A stretch of 64,000 nucleotides of DNA, from assembly GCA_030374765.1 (NCBI GenBank), contig JARGXX010000086.1:372001-436000 (forward strand). Direction: 5' to 3'. Made by a program: the position numbers and the translations under genes. The notes beneath the pieces were generated by a model. The model searched no databases. It was not told where the DNA came from and saw only the letters and a program-made list of their open reading frames with translations. Origin of the DNA: Agarophyton chilense. Taxonomy: Eukaryota; Rhodophyta; Florideophyceae; Gracilariales; Gracilariaceae. Below, piece by piece: positions 22,861-31,981 of the stretch (positions are counted from its first letter, which is position 1; the number at the start of each line of letters is the position of its first letter).

Positions 22861-23148
22861 GGACAGACTCGGGCAGTAGGAAATGGGCAGAGACGCAAAG
22901 ACGCAGCAAAAAGGGGGGGGTGGTTAGAAAGAATGCGGACGTGCGAAGAAAGAACAGAAAGACCAGAAAGAAGCGATGGTAGTGCAGCAAAAGAAAGAAG
23001 AGTATGTTGAATTGAAGCGTGAAGCGCGTGTGAAGCGCGTGTGAAGCGCGTGTTGTGGCAAAAGATTTGGTGCAAAACCGGCATGATTGAGGCGAGGAGT
23101 ATTTGATTGTTAGCATGTGCACGGTGGAATCGGCGGGGGAGTTTGGGA
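22861..23148 (-). promoter_or_regulatory. Upstream region of the armadillo gene with tandem repeats
   Basis: Between the armadillo start and the next gene's stop. At about 23013-23053 an 11-bp unit (GTGAAGCGCGT) is repeated about three and a half times in tandem. Its place 150-190 bp upstream of the start codon makes a role in transcription or the 5' UTR possible, but this is inference. Confidence 0.35.
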
Positions 23149-23637
23149 TTATTTGGGGGCGGCATTCTGGCGGCGAATCTTAAAGTCTCGACGTAGGTGG
23201 TCGCGAAGGCCATCGACGCGCGTCCACTCCTCTGTTAGTTGCGGCATGGTTTGGGATCTGACGAATTGGGAGGCTATCTCGGTGAGGGCGGATGGTCTAG
23301 AAAAGATGTCGTGCGGAAGCTGAAACGGGGGGTTTTGTTGACACGGCTGGGCAAAGTGCGGCACGGGCACGGGCACGGGCACGGGCTCGCTGCGCGGCGG
23401 CTGTGGGTGTTGAGGTGGGGCGTCGGGATGGAACGGTTGGGGGTGCAGCTCCCGGTGGGCGTCGTCATGGTGGTGGAAAAGATCGGCAGAGGCTGCGTGG
23501 AAGGAGAACGGGCGGGGGCTCGGCGGGGGGTGCTCGGCGGCGGAGGGCGGCGAAACGTGGTGAGACGAGCGCGCAAACGAAAACAAGTGGCGATACGAAT
23601 CGGTTCGCGGCTTCTTCGCAGAGCGTTCGGGGTGCAT
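23149..23637 (-). CDS. Small Pro/His-rich protein of unknown function
   Basis: A 162-residue frame. The first 100 residues are low-complexity (SAAEHPPPSPRPFSFHAA; a Pro-Val run PVPVPVPVPHF encoded by a GGGCAC hexamer repeat near 23359-23385) with a basic cluster at the N-terminus (RSAKKPRTD). The last 50 residues look ordered and conserved in style: ALTEIASQFVRSQTMPQLTE and VDGLRDHLRRDFKIRRQ, two helices with a basic end. I recognise no family. Support is the ordered C-terminus, a plausible start and the compact same-strand arrangement with its neighbours. Confidence 0.5.
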   Translation of the reverse strand: MHPERSAKKPRTDSYRHLFSFARSSHHVSPPSAAEHPPPSPRPFSFHAASADLFHHHDDAHRELHPQPFHPDAPPQHPQPPRSEPVPVPVPVPHFAQPCQQNPPFQLPHDIFSRPSALTEIASQFVRSQTMPQLTEEWTRVDGLRDHLRRDFKIRRQNAAPK

Positions 23638-23938
23638 AGCGGGCGGAGGGGGGGTGGGGTGGAAGCGCAGACGATGAAGACGCGAGCGAGATGATGAGGA
23701 ATGAATATGAGAAAAGTTAACGGGGGCGTAAGCGACGGCGCGGCAAGCGAGAAGCGTTTACGTGGGAGTGGGGTGGGGGGGTGACGCGCGCATGCTACGC
23801 ACTGTATGGCGCTGCGCATGCGTGACGACGCCTTGTCACAATGCTCTCTGCGCCCGTTTGAATTCACGTTTTGAATTGGCGCCCAGTACAATGTGAACCC
23901 TTCGTGGTGTGTATGTTCTTCTTGTACCTTGGTGTTCT

Positions 23939-24772
23939 TCACCCGCCGTGTGTGAGCCGCGCGATGCTCACCCGCGCGTCGCCATTGCCTTCTGCAGCGC
24001 CAGCGCCAGCGCCAGCAGGCGGAGCGGCGACGGCGGCGACGGCGGCGACGGCGGCGGCGGCGGCGGACGCGGCGCGGCGACGTTTGAGACCGCGGCGGCT
24101 GTTGACGCGCGAGTAGATGAAACACTGCGAGCGACCCTCGGGACAAGCGCCGCGACAATGCACGCACAGCCATTGCGCGTCGCCCATGGCCTGTTGCCAG
24201 TCCCAGCCGAACTTGACGAAACACTTGTGGCACGTAACCTTGCGACACAGCCCCTGTTTTATGCGCGCGCACGTCGCGAAGCGTACCGCCTTTGACGTGC
24301 GCGCACACACGTGACAGTGCGACGACGGCGTCTGGTTCGAGTAGTACTTCTTGTATGCACGCTTTGCCCCGCGCGCGGGTGCGGGTGCGGGTGGGCGTGC
24401 GCGTGGGGGTGTGGGTGGGCGTGGGGGTGCGGGCGTGGATGCGGGTGCAGACGCGGGTGCGGACGCGGGTGCGGACGCGTCGGCGTCGTCGCCGCAGAGC
24501 AGACAGCTGAGCGCCATCTTGCGCGGCGGGAGAAGCGGGTCGGGGGGAGGAGGAAGCGGCGGCGGCGGCGGCGACGACGACGACGGCGGCAGCAGCGGCG
24601 GCGGTGGTGGTGGTGGCGGCGAGCACGACGGCGTGAACGCAGTAGCGGCCGAAGAGTCCGGCGTGGGTGGCAATGGCATGTGCGACGCGCGCAACGACGA
24701 AGACGCCGCCGACGACGACGACGACGAAAGCGACAACATAGCCTGCACGGCGTGTCTCTCGACGAAGCGCAT
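23939..24772 (-). CDS. CDCA7-like zinc-finger protein (zf-4CXXC_R1 type)
   Basis: The cysteine-rich part has the spacing of the R1 zinc finger of CDCA7 proteins: CHVC, then single Cys in FATC and QGLC, TCHKC, a conserved FGWDWQQAM, then WLCVHCRG and two more Cys (GACPEGRSQC). In animals and plants CDCA7 recruits the HELLS/DDM1 remodeller for maintenance DNA methylation in the nucleus; the same role here is inference. The usual 'CNCSxC' ending is replaced by ACPEGRSQC, so this is a divergent member. N-terminal to the finger are Ser, Pro and Ala-rich runs; after it a basic patch (RRGLKRRRA) and an Ala run. I place the start at the Met at 24772 (MRFVERHAVQ); the frame is open further upstream to 25222, but that part overlaps the divergent neighbour. 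Later starts, such as MALSCLLC, are also possible. Confidence 0.65.
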   Translation of the reverse strand: MRFVERHAVQAMLSLSSSSSSAASSSLRASHMPLPPTPDSSAATAFTPSCSPPPPPPPPLLPPSSSSPPPPPLPPPPDPLLPPRKMALSCLLCGDDADASAPASAPASAPASTPAPPRPPTPPRARPPAPAPARGAKRAYKKYYSNQTPSSHCHVCARTSKAVRFATCARIKQGLCRKVTCHKCFVKFGWDWQQAMGDAQWLCVHCRGACPEGRSQCFIYSRVNSRRGLKRRRAASAAAAAVAAVAAVAAPPAGAGAGAAEGNGDARVSIARLTHGG

Positions 24773-25122
24773 GACCGCGCGGAGAGTTACAGCGATCAAA
24801 GACGCGACCGACGACGCGACGACGACGCGACGACGACGCGACGACGACGCGTCAAGAAGCAAGCGGGAGAGCGAGCGCGAGAGCGAACGGCTATCAAACT
24901 TGGCCGCGCTGCGCCGCGTCACGCGCTGTATACCCCGCTGCGAGCGCTGACGTAATGCGCGCGCGCGCGCCCAGCGCTGAATTTGCGCCGTCGCATGTGC
25001 GTTGAATTTGACGCCACTGCGCGCGCGCCAAGTGGCCACGCTTCCGCCAGTCGCGCCCACCGCCTCATCACCCCCCCCGTTCACCTCGCTCGCCACCGTT
25101 GCCACCCCCCGTCGCCACCGCC
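24773..25122. promoter_or_regulatory. Bidirectional CG-rich promoter
   Basis: A 350-bp gap between the divergent zinc-finger gene (minus) and CbbY (plus). It is very rich in CpG, with alternating GCGCGCGCGC near 24957-24972 and tandem GACGACGCGACGA units near 24800-24850. The plus-side start has the context GCCACCGCCATGG, an ideal Kozak sequence. Shared control of the two genes is inferred from the arrangement only. Confidence 0.5.
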
Positions 25123-26016
25123 ATGGCGGGCGCGTTTGTGACGCCCACCGCGTCATCCTTGTTCTCTGCGCGTCGCGCGCGCGTCGCAACGCCGCGTGCG
25201 TGCGCACCCGCGTCCTCTTCAACGTCCAGCGCGCTGTCTACGCCCCCGCGTGCTTCCGTCGCACAACACGCCCTCATCTTCGACTGCGACGGCGTCATCG
25301 TGGAGAGCGAGGAGTTGCATCGCATCAGTTACAACCAATGTTGGAAACAAAACCATCTGCGTTTCGAGTGGAGCGTGCCGTTTTATGAAATGTTGCAGAA
25401 CGCCGTGGGCGGTGGAAAGGAGAAGATGCGCTGGTATTTTGATCGTTATGGTTGGCCTATGCACGTTGCTGCATCGCCGCATGATCGTCAACAATTTATC
25501 GCCCGCTTGCACGTCGAGAAGACCGCGCTGTATCAACAGCTCGTGCGCGACGGCGCCGCAACCGCTAGACCAGGCGTGTTGCGTCTCATGGATGAGGCGC
25601 ATGTTCGCGGTGTAAAGCTGGCCGTGTGTTCTGCCGCCAATGCCGACGCCGTGCGTCTCGTGCTTGACACGCTGTTGGGCGATGCTCGTCTCGCGTACTT
25701 GGATCTTGTGTTGGCTGGTGACGTGGTCAGTAGAAAGAAGCCACACCCCATGATCTACAACCTTGCACGAGATACGCTCGCCGTGCAACCGCACAACTGC
25801 GTCGTCATTGAGGACAGTCAAATCGGTCTGCGCGCCGCGCTGGATGCGCACATGAACGTCGTCATCACCCACACCCCTTACACTGCGTCGCAGTCCTTTG
25901 AGGGCGCCACCGCTGTGTACGCCTCCTTGGGTGACCCCGACACTCATGCGCCGCATCAGCTCGTCACCATCGATACGTTGTTCCCCCGACTCGCGCCCCT
26001 TTCGTCACACCCGTAA
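25123..26016 (+). CDS. cbbY: CbbY-type HAD phosphatase (xylulose-1,5-bisphosphate phosphatase), plastid
   Basis: A 297-residue haloacid dehalogenase. After a Ser/Ala/Arg-rich leader of about 45 residues that looks like a plastid transit peptide, motif I reads FDCDGVIVESE (residue 53 on), with HRISYNQCW next, as in plant CbbY. The GGGKEKMRWYF and YGWP blocks of the cap domain follow, then motif II AVCSAANA (about 168), motif III Lys in RKKPHP (about 205) and motif IV VIEDSQIG (about 229). Plant and bacterial CbbY remove the phosphate of xylulose-1,5-bisphosphate, a misfire product and inhibitor of Rubisco; the substrate here is inferred from family resemblance. It implies a photosynthetic cell. 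The start ATG at 25123 is preferred for its Kozak context; it also keeps the whole leader. Confidence 0.88.
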   Translation: MAGAFVTPTASSLFSARRARVATPRACAPASSSTSSALSTPPRASVAQHALIFDCDGVIVESEELHRISYNQCWKQNHLRFEWSVPFYEMLQNAVGGGKEKMRWYFDRYGWPMHVAASPHDRQQFIARLHVEKTALYQQLVRDGAATARPGVLRLMDEAHVRGVKLAVCSAANADAVRLVLDTLLGDARLAYLDLVLAGDVVSRKKPHPMIYNLARDTLAVQPHNCVVIEDSQIGLRAALDAHMNVVITHTPYTASQSFEGATAVYASLGDPDTHAPHQLVTIDTLFPRLAPLSSHP

Positions 26017-26441
26017 AGCTCTACTGTACTACACTAAACTACGTACCACCACAGCTCCATCTCTCTCCTTTGCCTCCTTGTCATTCTCCTCACCCCCTGC
26101 GGGTTGGGAGACGTGGTCAGCATTGACACGCGCACCACCATCTCTCTGTACCCAAACGTGTACAGTAACTTGGCGACGACAGCCAAAGTGCCGCAGCGAA
26201 TGGAAGACTGCCAAGTGGCACGGGCAGCCAATCAAATGGCGCGCCGCAACAAACGTCGCACCACCATTGGCCCGCGTTTGCTCACGTATTGGGGCGTGCG
26301 CGCCACCCAACCAACCAAAGCGCCCCACACACCCCCCGCCGCTCCGCTGTTGTGTCTCCCCCATCTCGCTTGCAATCCAGCCGTTGTCTCCGCCGTCGCG
26401 TACTCCCTTCTTCTCCCTCAAAACCTTTCGCTCGCGTCGTC
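26017..26441. other. Short intergenic region
   Basis: Between CbbY and TMX2, both plus strand. It would hold the CbbY 3' end and the TMX2 promoter and 5' UTR. A CT-rich stretch (CTTCTTCTCCCTC, about 26405-26418) lies just before the TMX2 start. No gene seen. Confidence 0.4.
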
Positions 26442-27245
26442 ATGGTCGACAGTAGGTTTCTTCATCCCTACTACCTGCTCAATGTCTTCATGGTGCTGGC
26501 CTACGCTGGTCTGCGCGCAAAGCGACTTCATCCCGCCGAAATGGGCGCCAAGGACATGTTCGGCATCACCCGCGAGCAGCAGGTATACTTTTGCGTCGGC
26601 CTCATGTTGGTCACACGCGCGCTTTCAGCCCCAACCATGGACGCCTATTTATCCTCCGCCTTCATGTTCATTCGAGTTGCTATAGTCCTTTTGCTCTGGT
26701 ACATGGACAAGCAACTTGTCGCCGTCTTCCTTGCCTTGTGGACAATGATATATGCTGTTTGTCCTCAACCGCGATTTAAACTCCCCAAGTCCATCCTCAC
26801 CCTCAACAACGTCACCTTCAATGACCGAATTGCCCGCAACAACCACAAGACCATCTACGTGTTGTGGTGTCATGCCACATGGTCCGCCAGATGTTCCCAA
26901 CTCGTCCCCGTGCTCGCGTCGCTCGCCAAAACGTACAAACACCCGCGCGTGCGATTTGCGCGAGTCGACATTTCCAAGTTTCCAGCTCTGTCGGATACGC
27001 TCTCCGTTTCTGTCTCTCCCGCATCCAAGCAGCTTCCAACAGTCATTTGCTACAAGCAAGGAAAGGAGGTGGCCAGGATTCCCCAAATGGACCAAAGCGG
27101 TAACCTGCCCAATAAATGGTCAAGAGGTTTCACTGCCGCCCACGTTGCGGAAGCTCTTGACCTCAACACACATTTCAACACCGCCAAACAATGGGAGCAA
27201 CAAGCACGTCAAAAATACCGCCAAAGCCAAAAGAAATCAAACTGA
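26442..27245 (+). CDS. TMX2: TMX2-like thioredoxin-related transmembrane protein
   Basis: A 267-residue protein starting at the ATG at 26442. The N-terminal ~110 residues hold several membrane segments (YYLLNVFMVLAYAGL; FMFIRVAIVLLLWYM; VFLALWTMIYAVC). The rest is a thioredoxin fold: YVLWCHATWSARCSQLVPVL, RFARVDISKFP, the cis-Pro block SKQLPTVICYKQGKEVARIP and a closing helix. Human TMX2, in the ER membrane at mitochondrial contacts, has SNDC in place of CxxC; here the site reads SARC (about 148-151), so the single-cysteine active site is shared. It is therefore unlikely to be an ordinary two-cysteine oxidoreductase. The C-terminus is basic and does not end in a classic KDEL; a Lys-rich tail (QKKSN) may act in ER retention. 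Confidence 0.85.
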   Translation: MVDSRFLHPYYLLNVFMVLAYAGLRAKRLHPAEMGAKDMFGITREQQVYFCVGLMLVTRALSAPTMDAYLSSAFMFIRVAIVLLLWYMDKQLVAVFLALWTMIYAVCPQPRFKLPKSILTLNNVTFNDRIARNNHKTIYVLWCHATWSARCSQLVPVLASLAKTYKHPRVRFARVDISKFPALSDTLSVSVSPASKQLPTVICYKQGKEVARIPQMDQSGNLPNKWSRGFTAAHVAEALDLNTHFNTAKQWEQQARQKYRQSQKKSN

Positions 27246-27762
27246 CTTTGTTAACTTTCTCGTCTTTGTGTGCATCAACTGCGACGCTAAGCGCAATTTC
27301 AACACTGCTCACTTCCACTCCTAAGCAAGTAAATCTTGGTGTCACAAACAATCCGGGAGCATCTGTCGTGCGTCGTGCCCTGGTAGGATGAAACATTCAT
27401 ATCGGCTCAAATGCTCGACATCGTTGCTCAACGGGGGCAATTTATTGTCAGCAATGCGCAAAGTATATCTCCAGGAACACGATACTGGCTGATGCACTGC
27501 CGTATTTTACTTATATTTCTTTCAAGCCAGGCAGTCACGTACACTACCCTTGAAGAATAATAGAGTTAATGGCCACATTGGAGACATGTCCCCCAAAATC
27601 GGCGCTATTCGAATGGCAAATGGTCATGGGAAGCCCTGCAACTCATCACTCGTGTATGATACGGAAAAGAAGATGTCGTAAAGGGCAGAAAGGCTTCAGA
27701 ACACCATTCGAGTTTTTTTTAAATGTGTATTATGTACATACTGAATTGGTTCTTCGAACATG
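27246..27762. other. Convergent intergenic region
   Basis: Between the stops of TMX2 (plus) and the large membrane protein (minus). It must carry both 3' ends. No further gene or repeat recognised. Confidence 0.4.
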
Positions 27763-29736
27763 TTACATCCCCCCAAGTGATGACGGGCACCGCCATTCTG
27801 GCGCTGGGGTCAAGGGCAGCGTTGAGTTTTGTGTCGGTAGTTCGTTGGCACCGTTGATAGTTGTGTATATACTGTACCCGAAGAGCACGAGCTCTGCAAG
27901 GAGCAGAACGCTAAAAACTATCAGCGGCAGTAAATGCTTGTCTCTGGCGAATCTTCGAATTGCCGTTTCGTCTTCTGCATTAAGCATTGTTTTCTGCTTC
28001 ATGCCCCATAGCTCAACTTTGCCATTGTGCAAAACCATAGGTTCCATGAACGCCAGCAGGTGTATAATCCAGCTCGTGAATATAATCTTTAGCGCCAGTT
28101 GTGCCACCACTCCGCTCCCCAGTAATGCTTTCCATTTCGACGAGCGTTCGTTGTCTGGGGCAACTGAAGTTCTCTCGTCGAGTTCGGTGGCGTTACAAAC
28201 ACCTGGGTTCGAAATATTACCGCCCCTGTATAATTTGCGAATCTCGTCCATCGCCTCAAGTTTTGGATGTATAGCGAGCTCCCGATTGTCATCTTTACAG
28301 TGGCCAAAGAGTCGTGTGTCGTAGTAGACAGTGTCCATTTTCTGCAAAACATAATCACTCTGTTGCTCAATGTACGAAATGTTATTACACATGTCGACTA
28401 TCATGCCGACTCTCTTCGACGAAAATGTAGGGTTGACATAGCATGGATCGTTCAAAAAGTTTTGAAAAAGTCTGGGAAAATCCGTGTCCTGAAAGATGAG
28501 GAAGAATGAGTCGTACAGCGAAAGTAGAATAACGAATACCATCACAAAAGTCATCTTTGTCAGACCGAGAGTTGCACTCATTACCCGCGAAGTCTTTTCC
28601 CGTTTCGATATGATAAGCGGTATGCCAACCATGACGGCCACTATGCTATAAACGATAAAACAGTCGGCTGCGAGATCAATTTGAGTCATCAGCCTCGTGA
28701 TGACTTCATTGATCTTTGATTCGGCGGTCGACACTATGGGTTCTGTGTCAATTTCCGTAAGATTTTGCGACAACGCGTTCCGTTCCTTCTCCAACTCATA
28801 CAGCGATTCCGAGCGTTCTACATTCGTGCTCTCCACACACAGTTCTGGGCCAACCTTTTGTACGCAATCACCACTTATTGACGCAAAGATTCTTGCAAAG
28901 AAGTTCACACGCTTGCACACGTTGGTTTTCTGTTCGACGCAAGTAGTTTCGTTGAGAGAAATTCTCGCTTTCTCGCTGTCGCATTCGTGAGGCCAGAGAA
29001 ACCTAGGCAGCGACCCATTTTCTCCGTGGTAAAAATCTGCAGCCGAACGATTCATGCAGTTTAGAGTGTACTCTTGCTGTTTCAGAAACTGTTTTGACTC
29101 TCGAAGCGAAGTAAAATTGATCAGTTGCTGCTGAATCTCAACAATTTTTGACTCGGGTGATTGACACAAGTCTTCTGGAGAGGCCCACTCGAATCCAATC
29201 CACTTGGGGAGCATCTGAGGTGTGAGAAACGCGCCGGTGAACAGCAGAGCAAAAATGAGCGTGTACTTGTAACTCTTGGAGAATGGAATGCGAATTATCT
29301 TGCTCGTTTCAAGCTTGCTCTTGAGACGCGCGCTAACCAGAAGGCGCTGGCCGAGGCCTTCTGGGTTATACTTGAACCGATGTGACCGATTTGGAAGCTG
29401 TGCTTCCAGGTCACGAACCTTGGAAACTTCCTCTACTTTGTGAACGTCTTCATCTTTCCCATCCAAACCCTTTCCGCAACGCCGAGAAGGCAACGACAGT
29501 TGTGCACGATTGTTCTGAAAAATGGAATTCTTCTTCTTTGAGACAGGTTGTGTCGAAACTTCGTTGCTATTGTTTCGAATAGGCGATGTTGGAGAACAAG
29601 GCGTAGATATCGCCTGAGCCCGGTCTGGATATGGAATGAAATCAGGAAGTGGTAGGACATTATTATTAAAGCTGCCTCTTCTCCAAGAGCGGAAACGCGA
29701 AACAAACGAAGGCGTAGTCTGAGGGTTCGTACCCAT
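27763..29736 (-). CDS. Large multipass membrane protein, unknown
   Basis: A 657-residue protein with no recognised family. The first ~150 residues are basic and Ser/Pro-rich and probably cytosolic. About five membrane segments follow: YTLIFALLFTGAFLTPQM (about 157), FIVYSIVAVMVGIPLII (about 355), FVMVFVILLSLYDSFFLIF (about 390), LALKIIFTSWIIHLLAFM (about 550) and LPLIVFSVLLLAELVLFGY (about 612). The ~180-residue loop between segments 1 and 2 has many Cys and several N-glycosylation sequons (NFT, NRS, NGS, NET), and the loop between 3 and 4 has more Cys with NIS and NAT, so both face the lumen or cell exterior. This pattern suggests a surface or secretory-pathway protein with disulphide-bonded loops. 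The function cannot be read. Confidence 0.75.
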   Translation of the reverse strand: MGTNPQTTPSFVSRFRSWRRGSFNNNVLPLPDFIPYPDRAQAISTPCSPTSPIRNNSNEVSTQPVSKKKNSIFQNNRAQLSLPSRRCGKGLDGKDEDVHKVEEVSKVRDLEAQLPNRSHRFKYNPEGLGQRLLVSARLKSKLETSKIIRIPFSKSYKYTLIFALLFTGAFLTPQMLPKWIGFEWASPEDLCQSPESKIVEIQQQLINFTSLRESKQFLKQQEYTLNCMNRSAADFYHGENGSLPRFLWPHECDSEKARISLNETTCVEQKTNVCKRVNFFARIFASISGDCVQKVGPELCVESTNVERSESLYELEKERNALSQNLTEIDTEPIVSTAESKINEVITRLMTQIDLAADCFIVYSIVAVMVGIPLIISKREKTSRVMSATLGLTKMTFVMVFVILLSLYDSFFLIFQDTDFPRLFQNFLNDPCYVNPTFSSKRVGMIVDMCNNISYIEQQSDYVLQKMDTVYYDTRLFGHCKDDNRELAIHPKLEAMDEIRKLYRGGNISNPGVCNATELDERTSVAPDNERSSKWKALLGSGVVAQLALKIIFTSWIIHLLAFMEPMVLHNGKVELWGMKQKTMLNAEDETAIRRFARDKHLLPLIVFSVLLLAELVLFGYSIYTTINGANELPTQNSTLPLTPAPEWRCPSSLGGM

Positions 29737-31370
29737 GGCTCTTCGAGATTCGAAGACTGCGAAAAGTCAGCTTCAGAAACTAGTTCGATGCATAATATGT
29801 AGCAGTACAAAAGTTAAGGAAAGAGAACATAGTGGTTCCCAATCTGGGCACTCGACTCCTACAAACAGACTGTGCCTGTGTTGGGTGGGAGTGATATATA
29901 GAAGCGATGCGTAGACCAGGGCATGGGCTCCATTTCAGACATGGGGGTGTAAATTTGGGGCCATATCGTCTCTACGTGAGTGAAGTTTTTCGAAGTTTGT
30001 GATATCTGTCTCAACTCCGCACCCGTAGAAGATGGAGGGTGAACCAAAGATGGCACCTCAGTCGTAGACGCCCGCTATTCGCGCCATCTATCACGGCGCT
30101 TTTGTTGTGCGATATGATTGGATGTTTCTAAACTTCTATTTGCGGATAGCCTTCACCACAACCAATCAACGAACTTATTAGCAAGAAAATTTTTCTCTGC
30201 CCTGAAATGCGAAGGCAACTCTGCCTTCCCCCCGAGGATCCCGAAGCTCTGAAGATATCATCGCAACGTATCATGTATTTTCGCTCGCACGATATAAATT
30301 TATTGAAACGTTTTGGATCATAATGCGATGTTAGGAGCAATACAGCTACGAAGATCCAATACGTATAACATGCGAATGCAGAGCAGTTCTTCCAATCCTG
30401 GAACCATATCTATCAGGGTGTATACGCTTGTTACCGTTTCCCATGACACCTTGGTCCCACACAAAAAATAGCCAAGATAAATGATTTTTATCACATCATT
30501 TTCGATCCGTGGGGCAGTACTGCCCGGTACCACAGTACAATTAAGGCATGCACAGCTCATGGAAAATGAATTTCTTGAACCATGAGTACGGTAGATGGGA
30601 CTGCCTCTTCTTGGGCGCGGGCAGATCAATTCAGGTGTGCGTACATCAGATATTCATCCGAATTTCGATTTTACACGAAGCTACGATTCGAGCTCCTTTC
30701 ATTTCTGAACTCGATAACTGATTCTTCGCTGCGACTAGAAGGTCTATGCTAGAATTTTCTCTTTCTTGAATAAACATGTTGCGTTTAGCAATGTTCACAT
30801 TGTGCATTCCCGCTACGCTGGACAGTACTTTCGCCGTATGGTGCGAATGATCACCAAAATGCGAATGGTCACAAGGATGCGAATGATCACAAGCAACCAA
30901 ACTGAGCTGACAACCAGCTCTAACTAAAAGTGCTTATGAACCGTCGCTAAGATTTGCGACCTATAATACATATTGTAGAGAGTAAAGACAAGGACTGCTC
31001 TCCAGGAGGACGCAGAGCATTAGTGCCCAGTGTGTTCCTATCTATGTTGAGTCAGCGACGCATATCTAGCTACTAGAGAGCTCCACAATTTACAATTGCA
31101 ACACTATCTACACCTACGAATCGTCGAGTTGGCCTGCGGCCAAATCCCGGTTTGAGACACCTGGCAAAAAAAACTGCATTTGGCTCTGATCGATCAATGG
31201 TCAAGTTACAATTCTTGTGGGCCGACCCAAATTGATCCAAAGGGAAACAATGCTCGATTGACTTGCTTCATACACTACACACTTTCTGCTCAAATTTCCG
31301 ACCCGGTGTTGACGGGCACCCTGACGTCTCCAACAAATTTGTACACACATGGGAGACGTTGCTATTAAAA
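29737..31370. other. Intergenic stretch with a small tandem repeat
   Basis: About 1.6 kb without a supported gene. At 30841-30893 an 18-bp unit (ATGCGAATGRTCACAAGG) is repeated nearly three times. Short frames here look random. Confidence 0.4.
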
Positions 31371-31772
31371 ATGTCTTTGCGAATCACACGAACTCCTCTA
31401 TTCCGTTCCTTTGCGACAATGGCAAAATCTAAGAAAACAAAACAGTCGGCTGAAAAAGATGGTAAGGGAGAAATCTTCATCGAAATTCTACGACCTGTGG
31501 TGCCTCCACCCCCACGATCCGATCCGGAGCGAAAACATCTGCGAAAACTTATGATAGAATATGGAAAACTAAAGAGAAGACATCATATCGAGATGGAGAT
31601 CCGTAAGAGAGAATTTCTAATAGCAAAATGGAAAGCGATTGACGCGTTGCCGCACGCGAGACGAATGGAAGCCCTTTACACACCTGCCGACGATCTCCCC
31701 ATGAACCGACCGCGCATGACGGACACGCCACCTATTAAAGGCTTTAATGTGGCGTCCATGACGAGGAAGTAG
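31371..31772 (+). CDS. Small basic protein, probably mitochondrial
   Basis: A 133-residue protein starting at the ATG at 31371. The N-terminus (MSLRITRTPLFRSFATMAKS) is basic, hydroxylated and free of acids, a mitochondrial-type leader. The rest is short and highly charged: EIFIEILRPVVPPPPRSDPE, then a Lys/Arg-rich helix (LRKLMIEYGKLKRRHHIEME, RKREFLIAKWKAIDALP) and the tail LPMNRPRMTDTPPIKGF. This style is typical of small mitochondrial ribosomal proteins, but I cannot name one. An upstream in-frame Met at 31263 exists but gives an unlikely extension. Confidence 0.6.
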   Translation: MSLRITRTPLFRSFATMAKSKKTKQSAEKDGKGEIFIEILRPVVPPPPRSDPERKHLRKLMIEYGKLKRRHHIEMEIRKREFLIAKWKAIDALPHARRMEALYTPADDLPMNRPRMTDTPPIKGFNVASMTRK

Positions 31773-31981
31773 CTGCATACTTTTAAAAACTCCCCATGAA
31801 CTGGAACTCCCGTTCAACAGTCATCGAACAGTATACTCATGTTTTGCAAACCTTACCGGCTGCAATGTTTCCACCAGATGCGTCTTCTTCAGTCATACGT
31901 GGCTTTCACGCACCCCACACTTAATATGACTGTCCTTTTATTCTGTACACAAATTCTTTGAAAGCATCCATAAAGCACTTA

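Noticed and set aside
23274-24626. Long open frames antisense to the zinc-finger gene and its neighbour
   Set aside because: They consist of Arg, Ala or Gly runs produced by reading CG-rich repeats in the wrong frame; the zinc-finger frame has a real domain.
24311-24955. Plus-strand frames over the N-terminal part of the zinc-finger gene
   Set aside because: Almost pure Arg/Gly runs from triplet-repeat DNA; no ordered segment.
30318-30629. 103-residue minus-strand frame with several Cys
   Set aside because: No consistent motif and no supporting context.
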